NCBI RefSeq assembly: GCF_014842915.1
Contig: NZ_JACYXI010000002.1
Coordinates: 310,001 to 374,000 of the forward strand
Length of the DNA stretch: 64,000 bases
Direction: 5' to 3'
DNA from: Roseibium litorale
GTDB taxonomy: Bacteria; Pseudomonadota; Alphaproteobacteria; Rhizobiales; Stappiaceae
The number at the start of each line of letters is the position of its first letter. The first letter of the stretch is position 1. The notes beneath the pieces were generated by a model. That model did no database searches. It saw nothing but the letters and a program-made list of their open reading frames with translations, and was not told the origin of the DNA. The translations under genes were made by a program, and so were the position numbers. Below are positions 53,360-61,606 of the stretch, piece after piece.

Positions 53360-54114
53360 TCCGCCGCCCCCGCGCTGGTCATGACCGAAGGCGGCGGTGT
53401 TTCACCGGAGGCGGTCAGCCGGACAAAGGCCTCGGTCAAGGTGCCGCTGCCAGCGAGCGTTCCGGCCTTGTCCTGCGCCAGAACCTTTCCCTTGTGAAGA
53501 ACAACCACCTCGTCTCTATCCCGGATCTCGTCGACCAGATGGGTCGCCCAGAAGACAAGAAGGCCATTGTCTGCCAGATCATGGACGTGATTGGTAATGG
53601 CTGCCCGGCTTGGGGCATCCAGACCGACGGTCGGCTCGTCGAGCAAGAGAACCGCAGGCTCATGGATCAGCGCGCGGGCAATTTCCATCCGGCGGCGGTG
53701 GCCGCCATTGAGGGCCCGAACCTTTTCCCTGGCCCGCTCGGCCATGCCAAGACGCTCCAAAGCTGCGGCAGAGCGTTTGCGCGCAAGCTTCCCGGACAAG
53801 CCTTGAAGCCCGGCAAAATAAAGGAGATTGCGCTCCACGCTCATATCAAGATCCAGCGTCGGCTGCTGAAAAACCACACCAAGACGCGCCAGCGCCTGGC
53901 GCGGTTCGCTGGCGATATCATGCCCCGCAATACGGATCCGGCCCTCTCCTGTGACGAAAAGCCGGGTCAGCAGGTTAAAGAGGGTCGATTTGCCTGCCCC
54001 GTTCGGCCCGAGCAGGGCGCAGAACCGCCCTGCCTCAAGCTCGATCGACACATGGTCCAGCGCCCTCCGGCTGCCATAGCTGTAGCTGACATCTTCAACC
54101 GAAAAGACGCTCAT
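53356..54114 (-). CDS. ABC ATPase of a PQQ-alcohol-dehydrogenase-associated transporter (PedB/LutE-like)
   Basis: A 252-residue ATPase. Walker A is LLGPNGAGKSTLFNLL, Q-loop VVFQQPTLDLDMSVERN and Walker B LLLDEPTVGLD. The signature is LNGGHRRRMEIARAL instead of LSGGQ; this NGGHRRR form is typical of the PQQ-associated subfamily (TIGR03864-type). Its stop region overlaps the ABC-2 permease start (ATGA). It lies 15 bp downstream of a small periplasmic protein gene. Confidence 0.87.
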   Translation of the reverse strand: MSVFSVEDVSYSYGSRRALDHVSIELEAGRFCALLGPNGAGKSTLFNLLTRLFVTGEGRIRIAGHDIASEPRQALARLGVVFQQPTLDLDMSVERNLLYFAGLQGLSGKLARKRSAAALERLGMAERAREKVRALNGGHRRRMEIARALIHEPAVLLLDEPTVGLDAPSRAAITNHVHDLADNGLLVFWATHLVDEIRDRDEVVVLHKGKVLAQDKAGTLAGSGTLTEAFVRLTASGETPPPSVMTSAGAAE

Positions 54115-54129
54115 AGGCGCTGCTATCCG

Positions 54130-54573
54130 TTACTCAATCACAATCTCGACACGCTGGCTTTCGCCGGTCGTTCCAGGCTGGCGCAGGAAATACCGTCCCG
54201 GCTTGATGGCCAGAAACTCAATTTCCATGGTACCGGCCTCATCGAACTCAACACTATCGAGACCATAAGGCCGGATTTCGAGGCCATTGACCACAACTTC
54301 ATTGATCCAGATGGCGCGGAAGAAGCCCGAGCCTTCCAGGCCAAGCTCTGCCGTGCCGTCGGAGACGATCTCCACTTCATACACTTTGCCGGACTTCAGC
54401 TTCCAGGGCGCTTCAGAGACCGGCTTGCCGCTGGAAAGCGTCAACTCGGGCAGCTCCTCCTTGTTGGCGTGATCCAGAATTCCGGCAAAGCCGAATTCAT
54501 GGGCCAATGCCGGACCGCAAATGGCGGCTGATAGCAAGACACCGCCAAGAAGCGGCTTGAAAAGGGCTTTCAT
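54130..54573 (-). CDS. small periplasmic protein, cupredoxin-like fold without obvious metal ligands
   Basis: About 147 residues. A signal peptide ending CGPALAHEF is followed by a predicted all-beta domain (VYEVEIVSDGTAELGLEG, AGTMEIEFLAIKPGRYF). The shape suggests a cupredoxin-like sandwich, but no His-Cys-Met copper set is seen; the mature part has one histidine near its start and one in LDHANKEE. The role is unknown, possibly a chaperone or ligand binder for the transporters on either side. Start: ATG at 54573 has GGAGG 8 nt upstream; an ATG two codons earlier (54579) overlaps the upstream ATPase stop as ATGA but lies only 2 nt from GGAGG. Confidence 0.7.
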   Translation of the reverse strand: MKALFKPLLGGVLLSAAICGPALAHEFGFAGILDHANKEELPELTLSSGKPVSEAPWKLKSGKVYEVEIVSDGTAELGLEGSGFFRAIWINEVVVNGLEIRPYGLDSVEFDEAGTMEIEFLAIKPGRYFLRQPGTTGESQRVEIVIE

Positions 54574-54575
54574 TC

Positions 54576-55217
54576 TCATTTCCTCCCAGAGTGATAGGTC
54601 CGGCCACCTGAAAAGCTCTGTGGCACCGGCCCGAGACTTGCGGGTTTTCCCGAAAGCTGCAGCATGCGGGTGGCAAGGCGGTCCGCCTCCCGCTTGTCAT
54701 GGGTGACGAGCAGCGCGGCAGGGCGCACGTCACGCAAAAGGTCTGCGGTCAGATCCAGCATCTGATCCGCGGTTGCGTCGTCCAGCGAGACGAAAGGCTC
54801 ATCGAGGATGAGCAGCTCCGGCTGACCAGCGAAGGCGCGGGCAAGGGCCAGCCGCCTCTGCTGGCCAAGAGACATCTGGCCCGGATAGACATCCGCCTTA
54901 TCCGCGATCCCGGTGCGCACCAGCATCGCCAGCGCGGCGTCCCGGGTCAGCCCCTCGTGAACCAGCAGCAGATTGTCGATGGCGCTGCGCCAGGGCAGCA
55001 AGGTGGGCTCCTGGAACACGAAGGCAAGCCGCTCCGGCCTCTCTATGTTGCCTTCAAAGTCTTTGTCTATGCCGGCGACAAGGCGCAGCAAGGTGGACTT
55101 CCCCACGCCGGAGGGACCGAGAATGGCAAGGCATTCGCCCTCCCTCACCTCGAACCGGACATCTTCCAGCACCTTCAAAGTTCCGAAATCCTTGCGCTTG
55201 ATGCCGACGCGGATCAT
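54576..55217 (-). CDS. NitT/TauT-type ABC transporter ATP-binding protein
   Basis: A 213-residue ATPase of the SsuB/TauB group, a little shorter than the usual 240-260. Walker A is AILGPSGVGKSTLLRLVAG, Q-loop FVFQEPTLLPWRSA, signature MSLGQQRRLALARA and Walker B LLILDEPFVSLD. The signature serine-glycine is shifted (SLGQQ), a frequent variant in this group. The true start is the ATG at 55217, which overlaps the permease stop (ATGA); the open frame beyond it is out-of-frame permease sequence. It sits inside the PQQ accessory operon. Confidence 0.88.
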   Translation of the reverse strand: MIRVGIKRKDFGTLKVLEDVRFEVREGECLAILGPSGVGKSTLLRLVAGIDKDFEGNIERPERLAFVFQEPTLLPWRSAIDNLLLVHEGLTRDAALAMLVRTGIADKADVYPGQMSLGQQRRLALARAFAGQPELLILDEPFVSLDDATADQMLDLTADLLRDVRPAALLVTHDKREADRLATRMLQLSGKPASLGPVPQSFSGGRTYHSGRK

Positions 55218-55960
55218 GCGCGCCTCCAGGCAGTCACCCGCCGCTCTGAGGGTTGCAGGAACAGGGCCTCGATCAGAAGCATCAAGGCGATGAAACTGAA
55301 GGCATAGACCAGCACCATTGGCACGTCGAAGAGCTGGAAATAGAGATGGATCTGGAAGCCGATGCCATTCGAGCGGCCCAGGAACTCCACCACCAGAACG
55401 ATCTTCCAGATGACGGCAATGCCGGATCTGGCCGCGCCCGTCAGAACCGGTCCCATCTGCGGCAGCACCACATGGCGCAGATAGGGGATGCGGCGCATGC
55501 GGTAGACCGTGGCCATGGCCTTCAGATCCGGGCTGAGCGTCCGCGCGCCTTCCCGCACCAGCGTCGCAACGTTTGGAATCTTGTTCAGGACGACCGCAGC
55601 GATGGCGGCTGTCTCGTTCAGCCCGATCCAGAGATAGCACAGCACGATCAGCACCAGGGCCGGCAGGTTCAGGAACACGACCAGCCAGGGATCGAGCCAC
55701 TTGTCGAGACCGGGCCGCGTTCCCATCATGAGCCCGAGCGCGGTTCCGATCGCCATCGCCAGAGCGAAGGACAGCACCACCCGCCAGGTGGTCATGCCCA
55801 GGTGGAAAAGAAGGGGTCCGTCCGTCAGCTCACGCCAGAACGGTTCCGCCAGAGCCAGAGGCGACGGCAGCACCGAGGGGTCTCCCCTCAGCGCAGACGC
55901 CGCAATCCAAAGGCCTGCAAGGCAGAGGAGCGAGAGAAACCGGGCGGACGGGTTTTGCAA
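55214..55960 (-). CDS. NitT/TauT-type ABC transporter permease
   Basis: A 248-residue BPD_transp_1 permease of the SsuC/TauC group with about six helices (FLSLLCLAGLWIAASALR, PWLVVFLNLPALVLIVLCYL). The coupling loop is RMRRIPYLRHVVLPQMGPVL. The start is a TTG at 55960 with only a weak GAG upstream, 3 nt after the binding-protein stop, so it may depend on translational coupling. Its stop overlaps the ATPase start. Confidence 0.87.
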   Translation of the reverse strand: MQNPSARFLSLLCLAGLWIAASALRGDPSVLPSPLALAEPFWRELTDGPLLFHLGMTTWRVVLSFALAMAIGTALGLMMGTRPGLDKWLDPWLVVFLNLPALVLIVLCYLWIGLNETAAIAAVVLNKIPNVATLVREGARTLSPDLKAMATVYRMRRIPYLRHVVLPQMGPVLTGAARSGIAVIWKIVLVVEFLGRSNGIGFQIHLYFQLFDVPMVLVYAFSFIALMLLIEALFLQPSERRVTAWRRA

Positions 55961-55965
55961 CGGCG

Positions 55966-57021
55966 TTACTCGACTTTCGCAAAGAGACCGGGGGGCAATA
56001 TACCTGTATCTCCCACCAGTTTTTCACCGCCGTAATCCGCCATCAGTTTGAAGAAGGTTGCAGCTCCGTCTTCATTGACCGGTCCCGGTTTTGGAACGCC
56101 TGCGAGATAATCCTTCTTCAGCTGATTGAATTCCACATCCGTTTTGGCATTCATCATCGGCCGGAGAGCGTCCCAGGCACTCTCGTCGGAGCCGAGGAGA
56201 TCCTTTGCGCTTCGGGACGCCTGATAGAAACTCTTCAGAACGTCCGGGTGCTCCGCCAGATAGCTTTCCTTGAAGACATAGCCGAGCAGCGGTATATCCG
56301 GATCAAGGCCAAGCGCCTCCGAGGCTGTACTGACGGACACCAGCTCCCGCATGCCGGCAGCCTTCATCTTGGCCAGGAAATGCCAGAAATTGATGGCCGC
56401 ATCGGTCTCCCCGTCGAGGGCGGACTTGAAGATGAGCGGCGGCGCGCCATAAACCTGTTCCGTTTCAGCGGCCAGATCCATGCCATATTCCTTGTTGGCA
56501 TAGGCCCTGAGGATCAGCCAGCTTTTGTCCAGCGGACCGCCGGCAATGCCGATCTTCTTGCCCTTGAGATCAGCTAGGCTTTGGGCCGGGCTGTCCTGGG
56601 GCACCACGATGGAGCCGACGGCGGTGGAATAGGGAAGAAACACATAGTCCTTGCCAGCGGCGCGCTGGACCGCAACCCAGAGCCAGTCCGCCACCATGAC
56701 ATCCGCCTCACCGCCTTCGACCGCGACCCGTGTCGCGCCGTTGTCCGCGTAGGGCTGAAGCGTCAGCGTGAAACCGTTGGCCTTGTCGAACCCGTTGCGC
56801 TGGATCGTATCCAGCTCCCAGTTCACGGTGCCGGTTTTCAGCACTGCCGCGCGAACCACCGGCTCCTCGGCCCTGGCCTGATTGCAGGGCATGACAAAAG
56901 CGAGAAAGGCAAGAGCAGCGGCGCTCATGCTGCTGCGCAATCCGTGAAGCCAGGGATGGGTCTTCCGGCCATCCACCAGACGGGTACTCAAGACCCTGTG
57001 CCCTTTTCCGAAACCGGTCAT
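55966..57021 (-). CDS. NitT/TauT-type ABC transporter substrate-binding protein
   Basis: A 351-residue periplasmic binding protein of the SsuA/TauA/NMT1 type. The signal sequence is long, with core SAAALAFLAFVMPCNQARA. The mature part has VLKTGTVNWELDTIQRNGF, ADVMVADWLWVAVQRA and ADLKGKKIGIAGGPLDKS, typical of the family. The ligand is unknown. In other PQQ loci this position is not normally occupied by a NitT/TauT system, so a cofactor-, metal-chelate- or substrate-related ligand is possible. GGAGG lies about 7 nt before the ATG. It follows the beta-propeller gene by 100 bp. Confidence 0.87.
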   Translation of the reverse strand: MTGFGKGHRVLSTRLVDGRKTHPWLHGLRSSMSAAALAFLAFVMPCNQARAEEPVVRAAVLKTGTVNWELDTIQRNGFDKANGFTLTLQPYADNGATRVAVEGGEADVMVADWLWVAVQRAAGKDYVFLPYSTAVGSIVVPQDSPAQSLADLKGKKIGIAGGPLDKSWLILRAYANKEYGMDLAAETEQVYGAPPLIFKSALDGETDAAINFWHFLAKMKAAGMRELVSVSTASEALGLDPDIPLLGYVFKESYLAEHPDVLKSFYQASRSAKDLLGSDESAWDALRPMMNAKTDVEFNQLKKDYLAGVPKPGPVNEDGAATFFKLMADYGGEKLVGDTGILPPGLFAKVE

Positions 57022-57121
57022 CTGCTGTCCTCCCGTTTGACAGGCCGTTTCCCCGCTGTCTCAGCGGCTCCCCCGGCAACGCCTGCTCTTGTCCTTGCGC
57101 AGCGGCTCGCTGCGGCATCAT

Positions 57122-58123
57122 TCAATCCGGTGCGACCACCACACCCCATGGCTGCTGGCCAACCTGCACCGACTTTATGGCTTCCTGAGCGGCAACATCA
57201 ATCACGGTGATGTCGTTGGAATTGCCGTTGGTGGTCAAAAGATAGGCTTCATCCGGCGTGAACTCGAGCTGCCACACCCGCTGTCCGGTCAAAATGTATT
57301 TGACCACTTTCAGAGTCTCCACATCAACCACGGCCACCCGGTTGGCCGGTCCCAGCGCCACGAACAGCCATTTGTTGTCGGCAGTCACGCGCATACCGAC
57401 AGGCTGCAGCCATTCCGGCAGAACACCCGGCACTTCGAAGCTGATCTTGGTCTTCAGCTCCGGACCGCTTTCGCCCGTCATGGAGATGACCGAAACCGTG
57501 CCGCCAATCTCGGAAGAGACAAACAGAAGCGATCCGTCATTGGTGAAACGCGCATAACGCGGCCGCTGATCCACCAGGATATTGTGCTTGATCTTGTAAT
57601 CGGCGCTGTCGATGAAATGCGCCATGTTCGTCGTCTCGGAGGTGTTGATGATGAACTTGCCATCGGGACTGAGCGCCATGCCTTCCGGCTCCACCCCGAC
57701 CGGCACTTCCGCCTCAACGGTCTTTTTCTGCGTGTCGACAACGGTCACCAGATTGTCGTCCTCGTTGGACACGTAGATCTTTGAACCATCCGGACTGACC
57801 ACGAAAAGCTCCGGATCCGGGCCTGAGGGCAATGACCACAGAAACTCGTAGGTCTCCGTATCGAAGACCTTGATGGCATCGTCATCGGAAGCGCAGACGT
57901 AAAGATGTTTGCCGTCCGGACTGATGCCAATGCCGCGCGGCCTGTTGCCGGCAGGAAACTCCGTCACAGTCTCCCAGGTTGCACTGTCAACCACGGTCAC
58001 CGTGTTGCCCCGCTCGTTCGACACGAAGACCTTATTCGCAAAGGCCTGTGAAGCCGCCCCTGCCGTTAGCGCCAGCGCGGCGCAGCCAAGCAGGAGAGAT
58101 CGGGGCAGCCGGAACTTGCTCAT
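57122..58123 (-). CDS. YVTN beta-propeller protein, PQQ-dependent catabolism-associated (PedA2-like)
   Basis: A 333-residue periplasmic seven-bladed propeller. After a signal peptide (LLLGCAALALTAGAASQAFA) come YVTN repeats such as KVFVSNERGNTVTVVDSATW, KIYVSNEDDNLVTVVDT and LLTTNGNSNDITVIDV. It matches the PQQ-associated propeller group (TIGR03866-type). It may bind the transported ligand or a protein partner. ATG 58123 with GAGG 7 nt upstream; the open frame extends to 58297 through the end of the preceding gene and is not used. It begins 20 bp after the type 1 binding-protein gene. Confidence 0.88.
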   Translation of the reverse strand: MSKFRLPRSLLLGCAALALTAGAASQAFANKVFVSNERGNTVTVVDSATWETVTEFPAGNRPRGIGISPDGKHLYVCASDDDAIKVFDTETYEFLWSLPSGPDPELFVVSPDGSKIYVSNEDDNLVTVVDTQKKTVEAEVPVGVEPEGMALSPDGKFIINTSETTNMAHFIDSADYKIKHNILVDQRPRYARFTNDGSLLFVSSEIGGTVSVISMTGESGPELKTKISFEVPGVLPEWLQPVGMRVTADNKWLFVALGPANRVAVVDVETLKVVKYILTGQRVWQLEFTPDEAYLLTTNGNSNDITVIDVAAQEAIKSVQVGQQPWGVVVAPD

Positions 58124-58143
58124 GTCATACCTCACGTGACGCC

Positions 58144-59355
58144 TCATTGGGCGAAGGCCTTGCAGGACGTCTCCGGCCGGTCGATGCCGAGCGTGTCCAG
58201 CGGGGAAAACTGGTGCAGGAACCCTTCCTGCGGCGAAACACTGACGGTGATACGGCTGTCGGTCAAAAGGATGGGCTGGCGCAACTGGCCATCCCAATCG
58301 CGGAACGTGACCTTCTGCCCCTTGAAGGCCGCCAGCTCGAAGTCCTTGCTGAGAACATACTTCTTCAGGACCGCGGGATCGTCGCTGCCCGTCCGGGTGA
58401 CGGCTTCTCCGGCCACGCGCACGGCAAGCCAGCTGTTGTAATCGACGGGCTGGATATAGCGCCCGGTCAGCTTCTCGAACCGGCGCTGGAACTGGGTCGC
58501 CCCCCAGGCCTCATGGGCTGCATGAAAGGAAACGGGCCGCAGACCGGCAGAGCCGGCAACAGGACGGGGTGTCCAGGTGTGAAACGGCAGGTAGGGGGCG
58601 AAGACATCACTCTCGTCAGCAGCGATCACAATATCGTGCTCTTCCGCATCCTGGGTGAAAACCGGGATCTGGCGCTGAACCAGAACAAGACCGCTGTCGG
58701 TGCGGCGCGACCCGCCAGTGTCCTCGAACACCCGCTCCTCGACGATCTTCGCGCCGAACTTGGCGGCGGCGCGCTTGTAGGCAGCCGCCAAGGCCTGATC
58801 CGCCGGATTGGATCCTTCGATCAGGAACCAGCGCGGCCAGCGCTTCCAGATGACGAATTCCGCGACAGAATCGGCCAGCATTGCCCGGCTCGGCGCCACA
58901 TGCAGCAGGTTGGCGAGACACTTTTCGCCTCTGAGCTCATCATCGGGGGCAGCAGCGTTGAAAACGATCACTCCGTCTCCGGCGGCCTTGGCAAGGCGTT
59001 CCGTATCGGCCCCGTTTGCGATCAACACCAGCGTGTGCACGCCAGCGTCCAAAAGTTCCTTCACGGCCGCGTCTGCCCCCTCCGGCGGGACGGAGCGCGT
59101 TTCAAGGGAAAAGCTGTGCCCGAGAAAGCTTCCGGTGGTCGCATTGTCTTCGTTGCCGAGCTGGGCACCGGCAAACCCGAGGTCCTCAGGCGCTTCATCG
59201 TAGCGGGAGACAGGTGGAAGCGTGGGGTATTCGACTTTCAAAACGCCTGTCTTGATCTCCAGGGCATCCACCGAGGAAACAGCACTTGCGAGGCTTGCCG
59301 CGGCAAGAAGGGTGCAACAGACCCATGGCAAAACCACAAGGCGTAGTGCCTTCAT
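58144..59355 (-). CDS. type 1 periplasmic binding protein of the PQQ-alcohol-dehydrogenase transporter (PedA1/LutA-like)
   Basis: A 403-residue protein of the branched-chain-amino-acid-binding type (TIGR03863-like). A signal peptide (LVVLPWVCCTLLAAASLASA) precedes a two-lobed fold with HTLVLIANGADTERLAKAAG and WPRWFLIEGSNPADQALA in place of the usual ligand loops. C-terminal features SWLAVRVAGEAVTRTGSDDP and FRDWDGQLRQPILL are characteristic of the PQQ-linked subgroup. It is the first gene of the minus-strand operon; the 113 bp upstream gap is shared with the divergent DUF3280 gene and should contain both promoters. Confidence 0.87.
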   Translation of the reverse strand: MKALRLVVLPWVCCTLLAAASLASAVSSVDALEIKTGVLKVEYPTLPPVSRYDEAPEDLGFAGAQLGNEDNATTGSFLGHSFSLETRSVPPEGADAAVKELLDAGVHTLVLIANGADTERLAKAAGDGVIVFNAAAPDDELRGEKCLANLLHVAPSRAMLADSVAEFVIWKRWPRWFLIEGSNPADQALAAAYKRAAAKFGAKIVEERVFEDTGGSRRTDSGLVLVQRQIPVFTQDAEEHDIVIAADESDVFAPYLPFHTWTPRPVAGSAGLRPVSFHAAHEAWGATQFQRRFEKLTGRYIQPVDYNSWLAVRVAGEAVTRTGSDDPAVLKKYVLSKDFELAAFKGQKVTFRDWDGQLRQPILLTDSRITVSVSPQEGFLHQFSPLDTLGIDRPETSCKAFAQ

Positions 59356-59468
59356 GAACGTCTCCCCTAAGTCTTTATTTTCCCGTAGCTTGCCAGAAAT
59401 GCACCCAACAGAAAAACCGATACTTTAGGAGCCATTGCGGCGCATCGGACGGGTCCTAGAATGCTTTC

Positions 59469-60005
59469 ATGACCCGTCTTGCATCCCTTGCCCTGCTGGT
59501 GTCCGGAGCCGTTCTCCTTCTGAACGCTTCTCTTCCGGCAGGCGCCCAGCAGACCTCTCCGCCACCGTTGAAAGACGGTGGCACCGTAGCCTTTCTCGGC
59601 CTCACCTTTCTCGATACCTCGACTGAAGGCGCGATTAATGGCGTGCGTGAGGATGAAACCCGCCGCACCTTGATGCTGCAGGACATGGTCCGCAGCCGGT
59701 TCGAGCAGGAAGGTTTAACGCTCTCAGACCTTTCGCCCATCGCTGAGGAGCTTGAGCGCACCGTCAACCCGAGCAACTGCTACGGCTGCGAAGTGCGCAT
59801 GGCGGCCAAGATCAAGGCGGATTATGTGGTGACAGGCCTGGTGCAAAAGGTCTCCAACCTGATCCTCTCCATGAATCTCGTCATGCGCGAGGTGCCGTCC
59901 GGCAAGATCGTCCGGGCGCGTTCCGTCGAAATCCGTTCCAACACGGACGACTCCTGGCAGCGCGGCATGCGCTACATCCTCAAGAATGCATTCTTCAAGA
60001 CGTGA
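59469..60005 (+). CDS. DUF3280 family periplasmic protein
   Basis: A 178-residue protein with a signal peptide (MTRLASLALLVSGAVLLLNA ... PAGAQ). The mature domain matches DUF3280, which occurs almost only beside PQQ-dependent alcohol dehydrogenases: VAFLGLTFLDTSTEGA, NPSNCYGCEVRMAAKIKADY with a CxxC pair, and ILSMNLVMREVPSGK. The two cysteines could form a disulfide or bind metal. The function is unknown. It is divergent from the PedA1-like gene and 7 bp upstream of the SRPBCC gene. Confidence 0.88.
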   Translation: MTRLASLALLVSGAVLLLNASLPAGAQQTSPPPLKDGGTVAFLGLTFLDTSTEGAINGVREDETRRTLMLQDMVRSRFEQEGLTLSDLSPIAEELERTVNPSNCYGCEVRMAAKIKADYVVTGLVQKVSNLILSMNLVMREVPSGKIVRARSVEIRSNTDDSWQRGMRYILKNAFFKT

Positions 60006-60012
60006 GGGTCCA

Positions 60013-60612
60013 ATGCTCCGAAACCAGTTTCCCTTCTTGATCCGGCACATGCGCCGGAAACTTCACAGGACGCCGCTTCTCACTCTGCTCGCCGCAGGCC
60101 TGCTGGCAATCACCGGCGCCATGACCCCATCCGGGGCTCATGGCCCGAGCCGTCAGAAAATCACCCTGACAACGGAAGTTCCGGCGAGCCCCGCCGACGT
60201 CTGGGCCGTGATCGGAAACTTCCAGGACATGAGCTGGCATCCCGCCGTGTTTTCGACAACTGGTGAAGGCGGCAACAACATCGACGCGACCCGCGTCGTA
60301 ACGCTCGGAAAGGAAGGCGGACCGACCATTTCGGAAGTGCTTTACAAATACAGCGCCGAGAAGATGAGCTATTCCTACCGTATCACCGATGTGAAGGTCG
60401 AAGTGCTGCCGGTCACCAACTATTCGTCCCATCTCACGGTCAAGCCGGGCAAGGACGGCGGCTCCCTGATCGAATGGCGCGGCGCTTTTTACCGCGGCTA
60501 TCCGAACAACGACCCCCCGGAAAATCTCAATGACGAAGCGGCGATTGCGGCTGTCAGCGCAGTCTATCAGGCAGGTCTCGATGCGCTTTCGGAACGCTTT
60601 GCGAAGAAGTGA
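60013..60612 (+). CDS. SRPBCC family protein, MxaD-like
   Basis: A 199-residue exported protein with a START/SRPBCC hydrophobic-pocket fold. Residues 1-50 contain the signal (HRTPLLTLLAAGLLAITGAM). The core has TTEVPASPADVWAVIGNFQD and MSWHPAVFSTTGEGGNN, as in MxaD, which aids electron transfer between methanol dehydrogenase and cytochrome c. ATG at 60013 with GAGGG 6 nt upstream. The next gene starts 32 bp inside its 3' end in another frame. Confidence 0.85.
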   Translation: MLRNQFPFLIRHMRRKLHRTPLLTLLAAGLLAITGAMTPSGAHGPSRQKITLTTEVPASPADVWAVIGNFQDMSWHPAVFSTTGEGGNNIDATRVVTLGKEGGPTISEVLYKYSAEKMSYSYRITDVKVEVLPVTNYSSHLTVKPGKDGGSLIEWRGAFYRGYPNNDPPENLNDEAAIAAVSAVYQAGLDALSERFAKK

Positions 60613-61606
60613 CGGGCGTTCACATGACGGCAGGGGCAAGGCTTTTCTCCTCGCCCTGCCCGTTCTGCTTGCTTCGGCCCCGGTTCACGCCGGGGCCTTC
60701 GCGTTTGTCACCAACCAGAACAGCTCCGATCTCAGTGTGCTCGACCTGACAGAGCGGACGGAGATCCTGCGGGTGCCGGTTCCCGGAAAACCTGCAGGCG
60801 TGGCCGTCTCCCAGGCCCTCAAGTCCTTTTTCACCGTCAGTCCGGACAGCAAAACCCTGCGCCGCTTTTCTTTGAGCACGTGCACAGAAACCGCCAGCCT
60901 CCAGTTGCCAGGTGGCCCGACGGGCATTGCGGTCGCCCCGCAGCATGGCCTGATCTTCGTCTCCGACTGGTACAATGCCCGCCTCCATGTGGTGGAGGCG
61001 CAGAGCTTCAAGCTGATCCGCGAACTGGAGACCGGCGGCGCCCCAGCCGGAATTGCCATCGCAGCGGATGAAAGCTGGGTGGCCTCCGCCGACCGGGACG
61101 CAAACCAGGTCTCACTCTACTCGCTCCCCGGTCTTGATCTTCTGGCCCGCGTGGACGTCGGAGAGCGCCCCTTCGGTCTGGCCACCGGGCCGGATGGGCT
61201 TTTGCACGTTGCCAACGTGGGCTCCAACTCCGTCAGTGTGGTCGATCCGTCCAAGCGCACGGTGATTGCCGAAGTCCCGGTTGGAGAGCGGCCTTATGGG
61301 GTCGCCTTTGCCAGGGGCCGCGCCTTCGTCACGGACCAATATGCCGATACGCTCAGCGTCTACAGCTTGGCAGACTTCAGCCCGGAAGCGGTTCTGGATG
61401 TGGGTGAATATCCTGAAGGCATCCAGGCAACGCCGGATAGCAGTCTGATCGTCTCGACCAACTGGTTTTCCAACACCGTCAGCCTCACCGATCCTGAGAG
61501 CCTGAAAGTGACCGGAGAAATCGGAACCGGAGACGGCCCCAGAGCATTCGGTCATTTCATCGCCGAGTTTCCCGAAGGAGAAACCCCATGCCGCGGCACC
61601 CGCTAA
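60581..61606 (+). CDS. YncE-like beta-propeller protein, PQQ-locus associated
   Basis: A 341-residue periplasmic propeller, second in this locus. A basic, arginine-rich N-region (RFRNALRRSDGRSHDGRGK) leads into the signal core AFLLALPVLLASAPVHAGA. The YVTN repeats include AFVTNQNSSDLSVLDLTERT, LHVANVGSNSVSVVDPSKRT and AFVTDQYADTLSVYSL. The ATG at 60581 overlaps the SRPBCC gene by 32 bp and has AGG 6 nt upstream; the open frame continues to 60530. The stop overlaps the SoxYZ-like gene by 19 bp, so the plus-strand genes form one tight operon. Confidence 0.87.
   Translation: MRFRNALRRSDGRSHDGRGKAFLLALPVLLASAPVHAGAFAFVTNQNSSDLSVLDLTERTEILRVPVPGKPAGVAVSQALKSFFTVSPDSKTLRRFSLSTCTETASLQLPGGPTGIAVAPQHGLIFVSDWYNARLHVVEAQSFKLIRELETGGAPAGIAIAADESWVASADRDANQVSLYSLPGLDLLARVDVGERPFGLATGPDGLLHVANVGSNSVSVVDPSKRTVIAEVPVGERPYGVAFARGRAFVTDQYADTLSVYSLADFSPEAVLDVGEYPEGIQATPDSSLIVSTNWFSNTVSLTDPESLKVTGEIGTGDGPRAFGHFIAEFPEGETPCRGTR

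Noticed and set aside
54576..55700. 374-residue version of the NitT/TauT ATPase
   Set aside because: The first 161 residues are out-of-frame permease sequence; the ATG at 55217 in an ATGA overlap is the natural start.
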